This document shows, piece by piece, positions 8,907-17,445 of a DNA stretch of 64,000 bases. The translations under genes and the position numbers were made by a program. Numbering within the stretch: position 1 is the first letter of the stretch; every line of letters starts with the position of its first letter. The DNA comes from CAG-826 sp964504595. Lineage in GTDB: Bacteria > Bacillota_I > Bacilli_A > RFN20 > CAG-826. The stretch is taken from the NCBI GenBank assembly GCA_964504595.1, contig CAZDEE010000005.1, forward strand, positions 10,862 through 74,861. The letters run 5' to 3'. The notes beneath the pieces are model-generated. The model was not told the origin of the DNA. It did no database searches and saw nothing but the letters and a program-made list of their open reading frames with translations.

Positions 8907-8936
8907 ACAAGATTATGATTACATAGTCTTGTTTTT
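8907..8936 (+). terminator. Intrinsic terminator after tRNA-Ala
   Basis: ACAAGATTATG (8907-8917) pairs with CATAGTCTTGT (8922-8932) with one G-U pair, followed by TTTTT. Confidence 0.85.
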
Positions 8937-9080
8937 ATTCTTAAGACAATTTAGTTTTTTAAGTAGTGAATTATATATGTATTTTTACTACAGAAAGCCC
9001 TTAATTTTATTTTTTATAAGAAATTCTAAGCGTTTTTTATAAAATATATTAAATCGTATAAAACATAGGTAAGGATTTTT

Positions 9081-10364
9081 ATGAGTAATAAGTTAGAAAA
9101 AATTGAAGTTAATTATAGAAACAAAAAAAGATATAGAATTAATTATGTTCCAATTAGGCAATCACGTTTTTTTACGTGGTTAATTTTTGTTTTATGTAAA
9201 ATTTTATTGATAGGAAAAAAAGTTACTATTCAAAAAAAAGGATTAGAAGAATTAAAAGGCAAAAACTTTTTAGCGTTGAGTAATCATATGGAATTTATTG
9301 ATTTTATTGTTACTGGTGCTGCTTTATATCCATATCGGGTAACTAATGTATGTGATGTTTTAGCATGTTATCGTATTTTTTATTTAATTAGAATGATAGG
9401 ATCTATTACGACAAGAAGATATGTAAATAACATTAAATTAGTGCAAGTTATCTTAAAATGTTTAAAAAATGATTATAACGTTGTTATGTATCCTGAAGCT
9501 AGATATTGTGCCTCTGGAATTACATCTAGTATTCCTGTGTCTGTAGCTAAATTAGTTAAGATAGCCAAAGTACCTCTTGTTACAATTAAACATCAAGGTA
9601 ATCATATCCATAAGCCATTTTGGAACTTCCGAAAAACAAGAAAAGTACCTCTTAATACAATTGTGGAATATACTTTGACGCCAGAGCAAATAGAGAAAAT
9701 GAGTGTTGAAGAAATCCATGAAGTTATTAAAGATAGGATATCATATAACGAATATGACTATATAAAAGAAAATGGTATTTTAATTAAAGAAAAATATCGT
9801 GCTGAAAAGCTTCATAAAATTTTATATAAATGTCCACATTGTGGAAAGGAACATATGGACTCTAAAGGTACTGAAATATTTTGCTTAGAATGTGGTAAAA
9901 GATGGAATTTTAATGAAGATGGTTCTTTAAGTGCTTTAGAAGGTGAAACTTATTTTAAGGATATTCCTTCATGGTATTTATGGGAAAAAGAAGAAGTTAG
10001 AAAAGAAGTAAGAAATGGAAGCTATATTTATGAAGATGAAGTAGAAGTTTATGGATTTCCACGTTTCTGGCGGTTCATTAAAATTGGAAAAGCAAAAGTA
10101 CGACATACAATTGAAGATGGATTTGTTATTGAAGGAATATATCGTAAAAAACTTTATCGTATTTTAAAAGGACCTCTTGAAGCAGATAGTTTGCATGTTG
10201 AATACGATTTCTTACATATAAAACCTTATGATTGTTTTGATATTACTAACGAAGATGATTCTTATTATTGTTATACAGGTAAAAGAAATGTTTTAACTAA
10301 GCTTTCTCTCGCCGTTGAAGAAATTTATGCTTTACATATGGAAAGATTAAAAAAGCAATGTTAA
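9081..10364 (+). CDS. PlsC-like lysophospholipid acyltransferase with zinc ribbon
   Basis: The N-terminal 230 residues are a PlsC/LPLAT domain: a hydrophobic segment near 28-45, the catalytic HX4D as H69-x4-D74 in SNHMEFIDF, and the substrate-binding PEAR at 138-141. A C4 zinc ribbon follows (C251-x2-C254 ... C268-x2-C271), then a ~150-residue C-terminal domain of unknown role. This PlsC-zinc-ribbon layout is known in Firmicutes. The reaction should be transfer of an acyl group to lysophosphatidate or a related lipid at the membrane. It is transcribed alone, with a strong bidirectional terminator downstream. Confidence 0.85.
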   Translation: MSNKLEKIEVNYRNKKRYRINYVPIRQSRFFTWLIFVLCKILLIGKKVTIQKKGLEELKGKNFLALSNHMEFIDFIVTGAALYPYRVTNVCDVLACYRIFYLIRMIGSITTRRYVNNIKLVQVILKCLKNDYNVVMYPEARYCASGITSSIPVSVAKLVKIAKVPLVTIKHQGNHIHKPFWNFRKTRKVPLNTIVEYTLTPEQIEKMSVEEIHEVIKDRISYNEYDYIKENGILIKEKYRAEKLHKILYKCPHCGKEHMDSKGTEIFCLECGKRWNFNEDGSLSALEGETYFKDIPSWYLWEKEEVRKEVRNGSYIYEDEVEVYGFPRFWRFIKIGKAKVRHTIEDGFVIEGIYRKKLYRILKGPLEADSLHVEYDFLHIKPYDCFDITNEDDSYYCYTGKRNVLTKLSLAVEEIYALHMERLKKQC

Positions 10365-10432
10365 AAATATATCAAATATGATGGAGAAAAAAATTAAAAA
10401 AATAAGAAAATATTATTATATTCTGAAAATCT

Positions 10433-10466
10433 AAAAAATGATACAGATTGATTCTGTATCATTTTT
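10433..10466. terminator. Bidirectional intrinsic terminator
   Basis: ATGATACAGA (10438-10447) and TCTGTATCAT (10453-10462) form a perfect 10-bp stem with a 5-base loop, with A's before and T's after. It serves both converging genes (acyltransferase and SDR). Confidence 0.9.
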
Positions 10467-10496
10467 GTTAACTTATAATTGATTTTAATGGATTAT

Positions 10497-11309
10497 TTAT
10501 TGATTGTTTTCTTTGAAAAAGTCGCGTTTTTTAAATCCTGCAGTCATAAATCGTGTAAAGGCTCTAAATGATGTTAACCAAACGATTTTAGCATTATTCT
10601 TTTTATTTTTTATAACTCTAGGAACAATATATTCAGCGATAGTAGAAGGATAATCACCTAGAATGTTGTAGACTTTTTTGGTTTTCTCTTTAAGAACAAT
10701 TTTTTCTCCATCTCCTAAGGATGTGGTAATAAATCCAGTGATCATTATTCCGGGAGTGATTTTACCAACTTTAACATTTGTGGCAAGGACTTTTGCTTCA
10801 TTTGCTAACGCTTCAGTAAAATATGTTACTGCGCGTTTTGCAGTTCCATATATTGATAATCCGACGCTTACAGCATCATTGCTTCCATAACCTTCGACAT
10901 TGAAGATTTGTCCATAGCCTTGTTTAATCATAATTGGCATAATTAATTTTGAGCAGATAATGGTTCCTTTTAAATCAATATCGATTAAACGATTAATATC
11001 TGTAGCGCTTAATTCCCAAATTGGCTTATCTGGTTGATTGACACCAGCATTGTTAATCCAAAAATCAATAGAACCAATTTCATTTAGAACTTCATCGATT
11101 AGATTTGCAACTTCATCTTCATTAGTAACATCCGCTTTTAAAGATAAAACTAATCCTTGGCCTTCTTCTTTTTGAAGTTTTTCTTTGGCGTCTTTTAAAG
11201 CTTCTTCATTAATATCACAAAGAACAGTATTAAAGTTAGCTTTTCTAAATAATTTAATCATTTCGTATCCAAATCCTCGGGCGCTGCCGGTAATAACAAC
11301 AGTTTTCAT
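10497..11309 (-). CDS. Short-chain dehydrogenase/reductase
   Basis: This classical SDR is 270 residues long. It has the NAD(P)-binding TGSARGFG (7-14), NNAG (86-89), and the catalytic Y154-x3-K158 in YGTAK with a serine near 143. R11 in the glycine-rich loop and D33 after the second strand (LCDIN) point to NAD(H) rather than NADP(H), though this is not decisive. The substrate is unknown. The start at 11309 is backed by a TAGGAGGA-like ribosome site. It is monocistronic between the shared terminator and the intergenic region at 11310-11610. Confidence 0.85.
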   Translation of the reverse strand: MKTVVITGSARGFGYEMIKLFRKANFNTVLCDINEEALKDAKEKLQKEEGQGLVLSLKADVTNEDEVANLIDEVLNEIGSIDFWINNAGVNQPDKPIWELSATDINRLIDIDLKGTIICSKLIMPIMIKQGYGQIFNVEGYGSNDAVSVGLSIYGTAKRAVTYFTEALANEAKVLATNVKVGKITPGIMITGFITTSLGDGEKIVLKEKTKKVYNILGDYPSTIAEYIVPRVIKNKKNNAKIVWLTSFRAFTRFMTAGFKKRDFFKENNQ

Positions 11310-11478
11310 ATTTCCTCCTAGTTATTACTTATTTATTCAAGTGAAAGAGAATTAAGTAATAAAATAATATCTATAAACTTATTGTAGCACTATTTTATGA
11401 TAAATATTAGAATTTTATTATTGCGCTTCAAAAATAGAATTAAATATCACTTAAATTGGTGATAATCAATCAAAATAA

Positions 11479-11545
11479 TTACTTAATGATGCACTTTTAA
11501 AGTATATAAATTAAGTTTACTTAATGATTAATAAGGTGATATAAT
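11479..11545 (+). promoter_or_regulatory. Promoter region with 12-bp direct repeats upstream of the O-antigen-ligase-like gene
   Basis: TTACTTAATGAT occurs twice, at 11479-11490 and 11517-11528, 38 bases apart. A TATAAT box sits at 11540-11545, and TTACTT of the second repeat would be the -35 with a 17-base spacer. The repeat may be an activator or repressor site. This is the only structure seen in the 300-bp gap at 11310-11610. Confidence 0.45.
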
Positions 11546-11610
11546 AAACAATAACAAAAGCAAGAGACATTTTTATAATGTTTCTTATGTTTTTTTTAAG
11601 GAGCTTTCGT

Positions 11611-12981
11611 ATGAAACTATGGTTGAATAAGCATATTAAAACAATTGGTTTAATTGGAATTGCCTTATATATGTATTTAATTTGGATATTTCCATATTTT
11701 GGACGTTTTCATCTTTTATCATCATCTGTTATTCGCCCCTTTGAAATAATTGGTGTCATTATAATTGGAATTGCGGCTGGTTTATTACTAGCATTTAAGA
11801 GGGATTCATATTGGTTTACTGCATTGTTAGTATTTACGCCATTTATATTTGCACGGCCGTTTACGGCAAAAACGATTCCGTGGGAATTGATTGTAGCAGT
11901 ATGTTTTGCGGTTGCAGGATTAATTATTTCTTTAATTAGATTTAAATTTAAATTAGAACAAGGACCATTTTTTATCGGTTTAGCTATATTTGCTATAAGC
12001 TGTATTTCTGGAGGACTTTTTAACTTCCATAAGATTTATTTACTTCAATTTTTAGTTGTTTCCTTAATGGTTGTTGCCTTATTAGTTTTATTTATATATC
12101 TTCATTCAACTTGTACAATTTCTTTTTTAGAACTATCAAAAATAATGTTCGCTTTAGCTATGTTTATTACAATGCAATGCTTTGCCTATTTATTTACAGG
12201 TTCTAGTTTTTCTCAAGTATTAAGCTATAAGGGAATGGATCTAGGATGGGGAATATCGAATAATGTAGCAACAATAATGGTTTTAGTAGCTCCATTTACA
12301 TACTATTTAGTATTTTATTATCAAAGATGGAAAGGCTTATTATTCGCGGTTTTATTTATTCCTCAAACAATTGCAACAATTTTTACTTATTCACGGGGAG
12401 GAATTGCCGCTTTCGTGTTGATGGCATTTATTACTTATGGTTATGGATTTTTTGTTGTAAAAGATCGCTTTACGTATTTCTTGTTAGGAGCAGGTGCGGT
12501 AGTAAGTGTCCTTCTTATTATTTCTTTAGGATTAGCGTATAAACCAGAAGTTATGAAAAAAATGTTTAATATCATAAATGTTGAATCAGGAGATATGAAT
12601 GCGAGACTTGATATTTATAAAACATATTTATCTCATTTAAAACCTAATTTCTTCTTTGGGAAAGGGATGTTTGAACCATTTAATACTCATTTTGATTTAG
12701 GTGTACCAAATGGAACTAATTATTTATGGGGACATGGAACTTGGATTCATTGTCTATACACAACTGGTATATTTGGCTTAATTGCTTGGTTATTCCATAC
12801 TATAAGCAAATATGTATTTCTTTTAAAAGAGCATTCTAAAGAAACTATGATTGTCTTTTCGGCATTTTTCTTTTCTGGATTATATGGAATGATTGACGTT
12901 AGTTTTTATTTTATAAATTACATGGTCGTATTTATTATTATATTATCGTTTTTTAGAAAAAAAGATTTAAAAGGAGAATAG
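11611..12981 (+). CDS. O-antigen ligase / polymerase-like polytopic membrane protein
   Basis: The 456-residue protein has about ten to twelve membrane helices and one large extracytoplasmic loop (about residues 315-385, containing GDMNARLDIYKTYLSH and LWGHGTWIHCLYTTG). This is the layout of the Wzy/WaaL O-antigen ligase family. Such proteins polymerise or transfer lipid-linked glycans at the outer face of the membrane. In a Gram-positive-type cell the acceptor would be a wall polymer or protein, which is not determinable here. ATG 11611 is preferred over 11578 because AAGGAG lies 8 bases upstream. The YwaF-like genes follow within 6 bases, so they are one operon. Confidence 0.7.
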   Translation: MKLWLNKHIKTIGLIGIALYMYLIWIFPYFGRFHLLSSSVIRPFEIIGVIIIGIAAGLLLAFKRDSYWFTALLVFTPFIFARPFTAKTIPWELIVAVCFAVAGLIISLIRFKFKLEQGPFFIGLAIFAISCISGGLFNFHKIYLLQFLVVSLMVVALLVLFIYLHSTCTISFLELSKIMFALAMFITMQCFAYLFTGSSFSQVLSYKGMDLGWGISNNVATIMVLVAPFTYYLVFYYQRWKGLLFAVLFIPQTIATIFTYSRGGIAAFVLMAFITYGYGFFVVKDRFTYFLLGAGAVVSVLLIISLGLAYKPEVMKKMFNIINVESGDMNARLDIYKTYLSHLKPNFFFGKGMFEPFNTHFDLGVPNGTNYLWGHGTWIHCLYTTGIFGLIAWLFHTISKYVFLLKEHSKETMIVFSAFFFSGLYGMIDVSFYFINYMVVFIIILSFFRKKDLKGE

Positions 12982-12987
12982 AAAAAC

Positions 12988-13746
12988 ATGTATGATTTCT
13001 TCTTTAATGATGTTGCGGGATTATTTTCTTTTCAACATTTGATATTCATTGTATTGTCTATAGCCTTAATAAGTCTATTAGTGTTTTTGTATTTGAAAAA
13101 GTTTGTTGGTAAAGAACAAAAGATATTATTAGGAGCCTTTATTTTATTAGTGATATTAGAAATAGCTAAGATATGCTATGTTTGTTTTTATCAAAAATTG
13201 AGTAGTAAATTAGATGATTGGGTACCTCTTTATTTCTGTAGTTTAACTTTATATGCTTTAGGATTATCTTCTTTAGGAAAAGGAAAAATAAAAATAATAG
13301 GGGATTGTTTTTTGTTTTTTGGAGGAATAGTATCAGGAATTGCGTTTTTGTTTTATCCTTCAACAGCGTTGATAATTAGACCTTTACTTCATCCTTTAAC
13401 AATACATAGTCTTGTATATCATTGTATTTCCGTATTTGTGGGTATTATGATTGCGTTAAAAGGAGATTTAAAACCAAATATTAAACATTTAATATCATAC
13501 TTAGAATTTACGATCTTATTTACAATTATTGCATATATAGTTAATGTTATATTTGATCAAAATTTTATGCTTATTAATACACCCTGGAAAGTTCCTGCTT
13601 TACAACTTATTTATGATATTACAGGCGTTTTATATCCTATTACCATTGCTTTAGGTCAAATATTATTAACTTTCTTTGTTAGCTTATATGGCTATAAATT
13701 GGTTGTATATTTAATAAGAAGGAGAAAAAAACATGTTTCTGTTTGA
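12988..13746 (+). CDS. YwaF/TMEM164-like integral membrane protein (first paralogue)
   Basis: This 252-residue protein has about seven membrane helices. It contains the family signature of an E-I-x-K segment (LEIAKICYV), a PLYFCSLTLY helix and a following GKGK loop. These features match YwaF (TIGR02206) proteins of Firmicutes, distant relatives of eukaryotic TMEM164. TMEM164 is an acyltransferase acting on ether lipids. Whether YwaF is an enzyme is unknown. It overlaps the next gene by 14 bases, indicating translational coupling with its paralogue. Confidence 0.7.
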   Translation: MYDFFFNDVAGLFSFQHLIFIVLSIALISLLVFLYLKKFVGKEQKILLGAFILLVILEIAKICYVCFYQKLSSKLDDWVPLYFCSLTLYALGLSSLGKGKIKIIGDCFLFFGGIVSGIAFLFYPSTALIIRPLLHPLTIHSLVYHCISVFVGIMIALKGDLKPNIKHLISYLEFTILFTIIAYIVNVIFDQNFMLINTPWKVPALQLIYDITGVLYPITIALGQILLTFFVSLYGYKLVVYLIRRRKKHVSV

Positions 13747-14536
13747 TTTCTTTAGTCCAAAAGATCCATCTCATCAAAGTGAGTTGTTTTCAACTACTCA
13801 TTTAATCTTTTTAGTATTAAGTATTTTGTTAATGATATGCTTGTTATATATTTTTAGAAATACAAAAGAAAAAGGTATGAATAGATATTTAAAGATTATG
13901 ACTTTTTTTATTGCTGCTTTAGAAATCACAAAAATAATATGGGAAGGTAGCATTGATATTTCAAGTGGTAATGGCTTTAATTATGGAGGACTTTTGCCTT
14001 TGTATTTATGTAGTATGTTCATTTATACTTTGCCTTTTGCGGCATTTGGAAAAGGTAAAGTTAAACAAGCTTCATTAGGCTTTTTAGCATCTTTAGGAAT
14101 AGTTGGAGGATTATCTAATTTAATTTTTACTCAAATGCTTGTTTATTATCCATTTTTCCATTTTTCGACTTTTGTTTCGATTATATTTCATTTTTTAATG
14201 GCGTTTACAGGTTTTTTAATTGTTATAACTAATTGTATAAAATTTGATAAAAAAGATTATTATTTGTCATTTATTCCAACGTTAATATTTTCACTTTTTG
14301 TTATTCCAATTGCATATACATTACAAGCAAAAGGATTTTACAATGATTATATGCTTTTATTACATGGAAATGGAGTACCTTTATTGAATGATTTAGGTAA
14401 TTTATTATATAAGAGTAATCTTCAATGGTTATTTACTATTATTATGTTATTTGTTTTATATGGAGTTACAGTGTTGATGGTATTCTTAATGAGTAAATTA
14501 CAAATATTTATTAATAAAAAGAAAGTGGCGGATTAA
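13733..14536 (+). CDS. YwaF/TMEM164-like integral membrane protein (second paralogue)
   Basis: The 267-residue protein shares the plan of the preceding one: E-I-T-K in LEITKIIWE, LPLYLCSMFIYTLP, and a GKGKVK loop, with about seven membrane helices. The start at 13733 has AGGAG 8 bases upstream, inside the end of the first paralogue. The pair probably arose by tandem duplication and may work as a heterodimer. This is inferred only from order and overlap. The operon with the O-antigen-ligase-like gene suggests a cell-envelope lipid or glycan role. Confidence 0.7.
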   Translation: MFLFDFFSPKDPSHQSELFSTTHLIFLVLSILLMICLLYIFRNTKEKGMNRYLKIMTFFIAALEITKIIWEGSIDISSGNGFNYGGLLPLYLCSMFIYTLPFAAFGKGKVKQASLGFLASLGIVGGLSNLIFTQMLVYYPFFHFSTFVSIIFHFLMAFTGFLIVITNCIKFDKKDYYLSFIPTLIFSLFVIPIAYTLQAKGFYNDYMLLLHGNGVPLLNDLGNLLYKSNLQWLFTIIMLFVLYGVTVLMVFLMSKLQIFINKKKVAD

Positions 14537-14573
14537 TATATATACCGTCACTTTATAATTATTATGATTATTA

Positions 14574-14897
14574 TTAATATTTTTGCTTTCTAATTTTGCC
14601 ATCTTTTTTATGAATCATAATGCTTCCTTTTTGCGTTTCTGCAAGTTTTTTAGCATAATTGATGGCTTCAAGTTGTGTAGCAAAAGTTTTGATTGCTTTT
14701 GCGCCTTTTGCAAATTTAACTTGCCATTTTCCGTCTTCTCTAATAGAAATATGATAAACACGAGGACGTTCTTTTTTTTCTTTTTCTTCAATTTTATCTT
14801 CTTCTATGATTTCAACTTCTTTTACTTCTTCAACTTTTTTTTCTTTTTTTGCGGTAGTCTTTACTTTAGAAGTACTTTTCTTAGGTTCTGCTTTCAT
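14574..14897 (-). CDS. DUF2188-domain protein with Lys/Glu-rich N-terminus
   Basis: The 107-residue protein begins with a highly charged K/E-rich low-complexity segment (about 1-48). The rest is a typical DUF2188 domain: YHISIREDGKWQVK, the TQLEAINYAKKLA helix, and the IMIHKKDGKI strand. DUF2188 proteins are small and of unknown function. ATG 14897 is chosen over 14918 because GAGGAATAAAAAA precedes it and it leaves only four bases after the upstream stop. It probably shares an operon with the single-span membrane protein before it. Confidence 0.75.
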   Translation of the reverse strand: MKAEPKKSTSKVKTTAKKEKKVEEVKEVEIIEEDKIEEKEKKERPRVYHISIREDGKWQVKFAKGAKAIKTFATQLEAINYAKKLAETQKGSIMIHKKDGKIRKQKY

Positions 14898-14901
14898 TTT
14901 T

Positions 14902-15198
14902 TTATTCCTCACTTTCATTTTCTACTTTGTTAACTTTTATTTCATCGTCATTTAAAGTTTCTTCTCTTGAAATTATTGTTATAGTTTCTAAAGGAACATC
15001 AAGTTCTTCAACTTCTGTAATACTTTTTAATACACTATTTTTCTTATTATGTTTTGTATAATGGATGATTAATATTGTTAAAACAAATAATATAATGACT
15101 AAAAAGATAAACATCCATAATGTTACAGAAAAGCCTTTAATTCTAAAGATTTCTCTTCTAAAACTATTAAGGAAAACTTGCAACGATGATAAAGTCAT
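14902..15198 (-). CDS. Hypothetical single-span membrane protein
   Basis: In this 98-residue protein, one hydrophobic helix of about 22 residues (approximately 25-47, rich in L, I, F and V) follows a short N-terminus. An acidic cytoplasmic or external tail follows (E-E-L-D-V ... ESEE). A good AAGGAG site precedes the ATG. No family recognised. It is directly upstream of the DUF2188 gene on the same strand. Confidence 0.6.
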   Translation of the reverse strand: MTLSSLQVFLNSFRREIFRIKGFSVTLWMFIFLVIILFVLTILIIHYTKHNKKNSVLKSITEVEELDVPLETITIISREETLNDDEIKVNKVENESEE

Positions 15199-15297
15199 AA
15201 AAGTAATCTCCTTTTTAAGAATTATAACATTTAGTCAACTTTCTTACTAGTGGTAATTTTCTTAAAAATAATGTATCCTTATCTTGCTAAGGAAATA

Positions 15298-16203
15298 ATG
15301 ATTATGGATCAAGTAAGTATTAAAATTTTAAGAAAACAAAGTGGACTAACAATTAAAGAGTATTTAAAATCAATGCATGTTGGGCGTGGTAAAATAGAAG
15401 AAATCCGCGTTAATAAAAGTGCTTTTTTAAACAATGAACAAGTTGATTTAGATACTTCTATAAAAGAAGGAGATATTTTAAAATTCATCTTTAATGAAAA
15501 GATTGATGTTATTCCTTCAAATGAACAACAATTAGAAGTTTTATATGAAGATGAAAATGTTTTAATTGTTAATAAACCAAGTGGTTATTTAATTCATAGT
15601 GATGGAATTAACACCACTCCAACTTTATGTTCTTTAGTGGCTTCTTATTACTATCAACATAAGATATATAGACCCGTTAGATATATTCATCGTTTAGATT
15701 TTGAAACAACGGGAATAGTTTTATTTGCTAAAGATTTCTTAAGTGAAGCAAAATTGCATGGTGATATGGAAAGACATTTAATAAAAAGAGAATATGTTGG
15801 TATTGCAACGAATAAATTTAAAAATCTAGAAGGAAAAATAGATTCTCCTATTGGTAAAGATCGCCATAATTCTAAGAAAATGAGAATATCAAAATCAGGA
15901 CAAACTGCAGTTACTTATTATCGAGTATTAAATAGTTTTAAAGGATATTCTTTGGTTAATTTTTCTTTAGAAACAGGACGTACTCATCAAATAAGAGTGC
16001 ATATGGCAAGCATTAATCATCCATTATTAGGAGATAGTTTATATGGTAAAGCAAGTGATAAAATTGCAAGAGTGGCTCTTCATTCATCAAAAATCACCTT
16101 TTTTCACCCAATTTCGGGCGAATTAATAAATATTTTATGTGTTTTACCTTCTGATTTCTGTGCTATAATAAAAAAAGAGGAGCGTGGAAATTATGAAAAA
16201 TAA
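15298..16203 (+). CDS. RluA-family 23S rRNA pseudouridine synthase
   Basis: The protein is a RluA/RluD-type pseudouridine synthase of about 301 residues. Its hallmarks are an S4-like N-terminal domain (about 10-75), LIVNKPSGYLIHS, the catalytic aspartate D134 in HRLDFETTG, KREYVGI, and GRTHQIRVHMA. It isomerises uridines in 23S rRNA. The exact site cannot be assigned. ATG 15298 (AAGGA 4 bases upstream) or the ATG at 15304 are better starts than the GTG at 15250. It overlaps the next gene by 11 bases. Confidence 0.88.
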   Translation: MIMDQVSIKILRKQSGLTIKEYLKSMHVGRGKIEEIRVNKSAFLNNEQVDLDTSIKEGDILKFIFNEKIDVIPSNEQQLEVLYEDENVLIVNKPSGYLIHSDGINTTPTLCSLVASYYYQHKIYRPVRYIHRLDFETTGIVLFAKDFLSEAKLHGDMERHLIKREYVGIATNKFKNLEGKIDSPIGKDRHNSKKMRISKSGQTAVTYYRVLNSFKGYSLVNFSLETGRTHQIRVHMASINHPLLGDSLYGKASDKIARVALHSSKITFFHPISGELINILCVLPSDFCAIIKKEERGNYEK

Positions 16204-16588
16204 ATATAAGTTATTTATTTTACCATTATTGTTTTCTTGCTGCTCATGTACATATGGATCTTATAAAATGGTTAAAGGTTCTATTAATTCTTCTAAAAAT
16301 TCGATTTCAGCATCTTATGATAAATTTACTGGTCATATATCTAAAAAATTTAGTGATAAGAATAATAAATATGAATTTACAATCACTTGGACTCATTTTG
16401 AAAATAATGAAGGTACATTGAAGGTTGAAGCTAAAAAATCTAACAATTCGGTTGTTTTAGAAATTGATGAAGAAGTTGTTGGTGGAACAAGCCGCTTTCC
16501 TTTAAATTTCGAAGCCCCTTATGAAATTAGTATTATTGGCTCTAATCATAGCGGTTCCTTTGTATTTTCGTGGACTAAAGTAATATAG
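16193..16588 (+). CDS. Small putative lipoprotein, unknown function
   Basis: This 131-residue protein has a basic start (MKNKYK), a hydrophobic stretch and a cysteine cluster (FSCCSC, residues 14-19) that could serve as a lipobox, although it is not canonical. The remainder is a beta-rich, polar region with repeated strand-like segments. No family recognised. ATG 16193 is used with GAGGAG 10 bases upstream. It overlaps the pseudouridine synthase and is probably co-translated with it. Confidence 0.55.
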   Translation: MKNKYKLFILPLLFSCCSCTYGSYKMVKGSINSSKNSISASYDKFTGHISKKFSDKNNKYEFTITWTHFENNEGTLKVEAKKSNNSVVLEIDEEVVGGTSRFPLNFEAPYEISIIGSNHSGSFVFSWTKVI

Positions 16589-16603
16589 TTTATTGTTATA
16601 TTT

Positions 16604-16683
16604 GCAGCTGTGGCGGAACTGGTATACGCGCTACTCTCAGAAGGTAGTGTCTTAACATGTGAGTTCAAATCTCATCAGCTGCA
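16604..16683 (+). tRNA. tRNA-Leu (anticodon CAG)
   Basis: GCAGCTG (16604-16610) pairs with CAGCTGC (16676-16682). The anticodon arm CTACT/GGTAG encloses CTCAGAA, giving CAG. There is an extended variable region (TGTCTTAACATGT) and a T-arm with GTTCAAATC. The 3' bases are ACCG, so CCA is not encoded and must be added. Confidence 0.92.
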
Positions 16684-16698
16684 CCGTTAAAGAATACT

Positions 16699-16732
16699 AA
16701 TCTTGATACAATATAAGTATCAGGATTTTTTT
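16699..16732 (+). terminator. Intrinsic terminator after tRNA-Leu
   Basis: AATCTTGATAC (16699-16709) pairs with GTATCAGGATT (16717-16727) with one G-U pair, followed by seven T. Confidence 0.85.
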
Positions 16733-16848
16733 GTTTATTGGATTAAAAATTGTAAATAAAATAAAAAGCAAAAAAAATATTGTAACGATAATAATATAAT
16801 GATACACTTTAATTGAACGATTAATTAAGATGAAAAGGAGAATTATAT

Positions 16849-17430
16849 ATGAAACTATTTAATCAAAAACAACATGAACAAAAAAAGATTGAAATAATGG
16901 AGAAAAGCTATGAATGCTATGCTGAATATGGATTTAGTAATGTGGGTATAAAAGCATTAGCGAAAGCCTGTGGTTGTGCTTCAGGAAGTCTATATAGCTA
17001 TTTTGTAGATTTAGATGATTTAGTTATTCAATCTACAGAGTATTGTATGAGTAAAGTAGAAGATGATTTTATGAATTTAGCACCAAAGACAGTAGATGAG
17101 TTGTGGGAATTTATAGATAAAGTACCATATTGGACCGCGGAGCATCATGGTAAGAAGTATCGGTTAATGTATCAAATATATACAAATCCAAAATATATAG
17201 CATATGGAAAGAAATTCTTTGAAGGAGTAAATAAAAGATATACAGAATATGCAAAGATATTAGAACCAAAATTAGGATTATCATATAACGTAATAGTGTC
17301 ATTTATTTTTATATTGATAAGAGCCTCAGTTCATTATGCCTTGTTTGAAGATGAAATGTATTTACAAGCCCAAATTAGTGTTTTAAAGGAATCATTAAAA
17401 TTGTTTATTGAAAATAAAAATAATAAATAG
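16849..17430 (+). CDS. TetR/AcrR-family transcriptional regulator
   Basis: In this 193-residue protein, the N-terminus carries the TetR helix-turn-helix: KIEIMEKSYECYAEYGFSNV, then IKALAKACGCASGSLYSYF with the typical G-S-L-Y-x-Y-F end, at about 15-65. The C-terminal ligand domain is helical and not assignable. The large LRR lipoprotein starts only 15 bases downstream, so the regulator is probably in its operon and may control its expression. Confidence 0.85.
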   Translation: MKLFNQKQHEQKKIEIMEKSYECYAEYGFSNVGIKALAKACGCASGSLYSYFVDLDDLVIQSTEYCMSKVEDDFMNLAPKTVDELWEFIDKVPYWTAEHHGKKYRLMYQIYTNPKYIAYGKKFFEGVNKRYTEYAKILEPKLGLSYNVIVSFIFILIRASVHYALFEDEMYLQAQISVLKESLKLFIENKNNK

Positions 17431-17445
17431 AGGAGGAATAAACAA

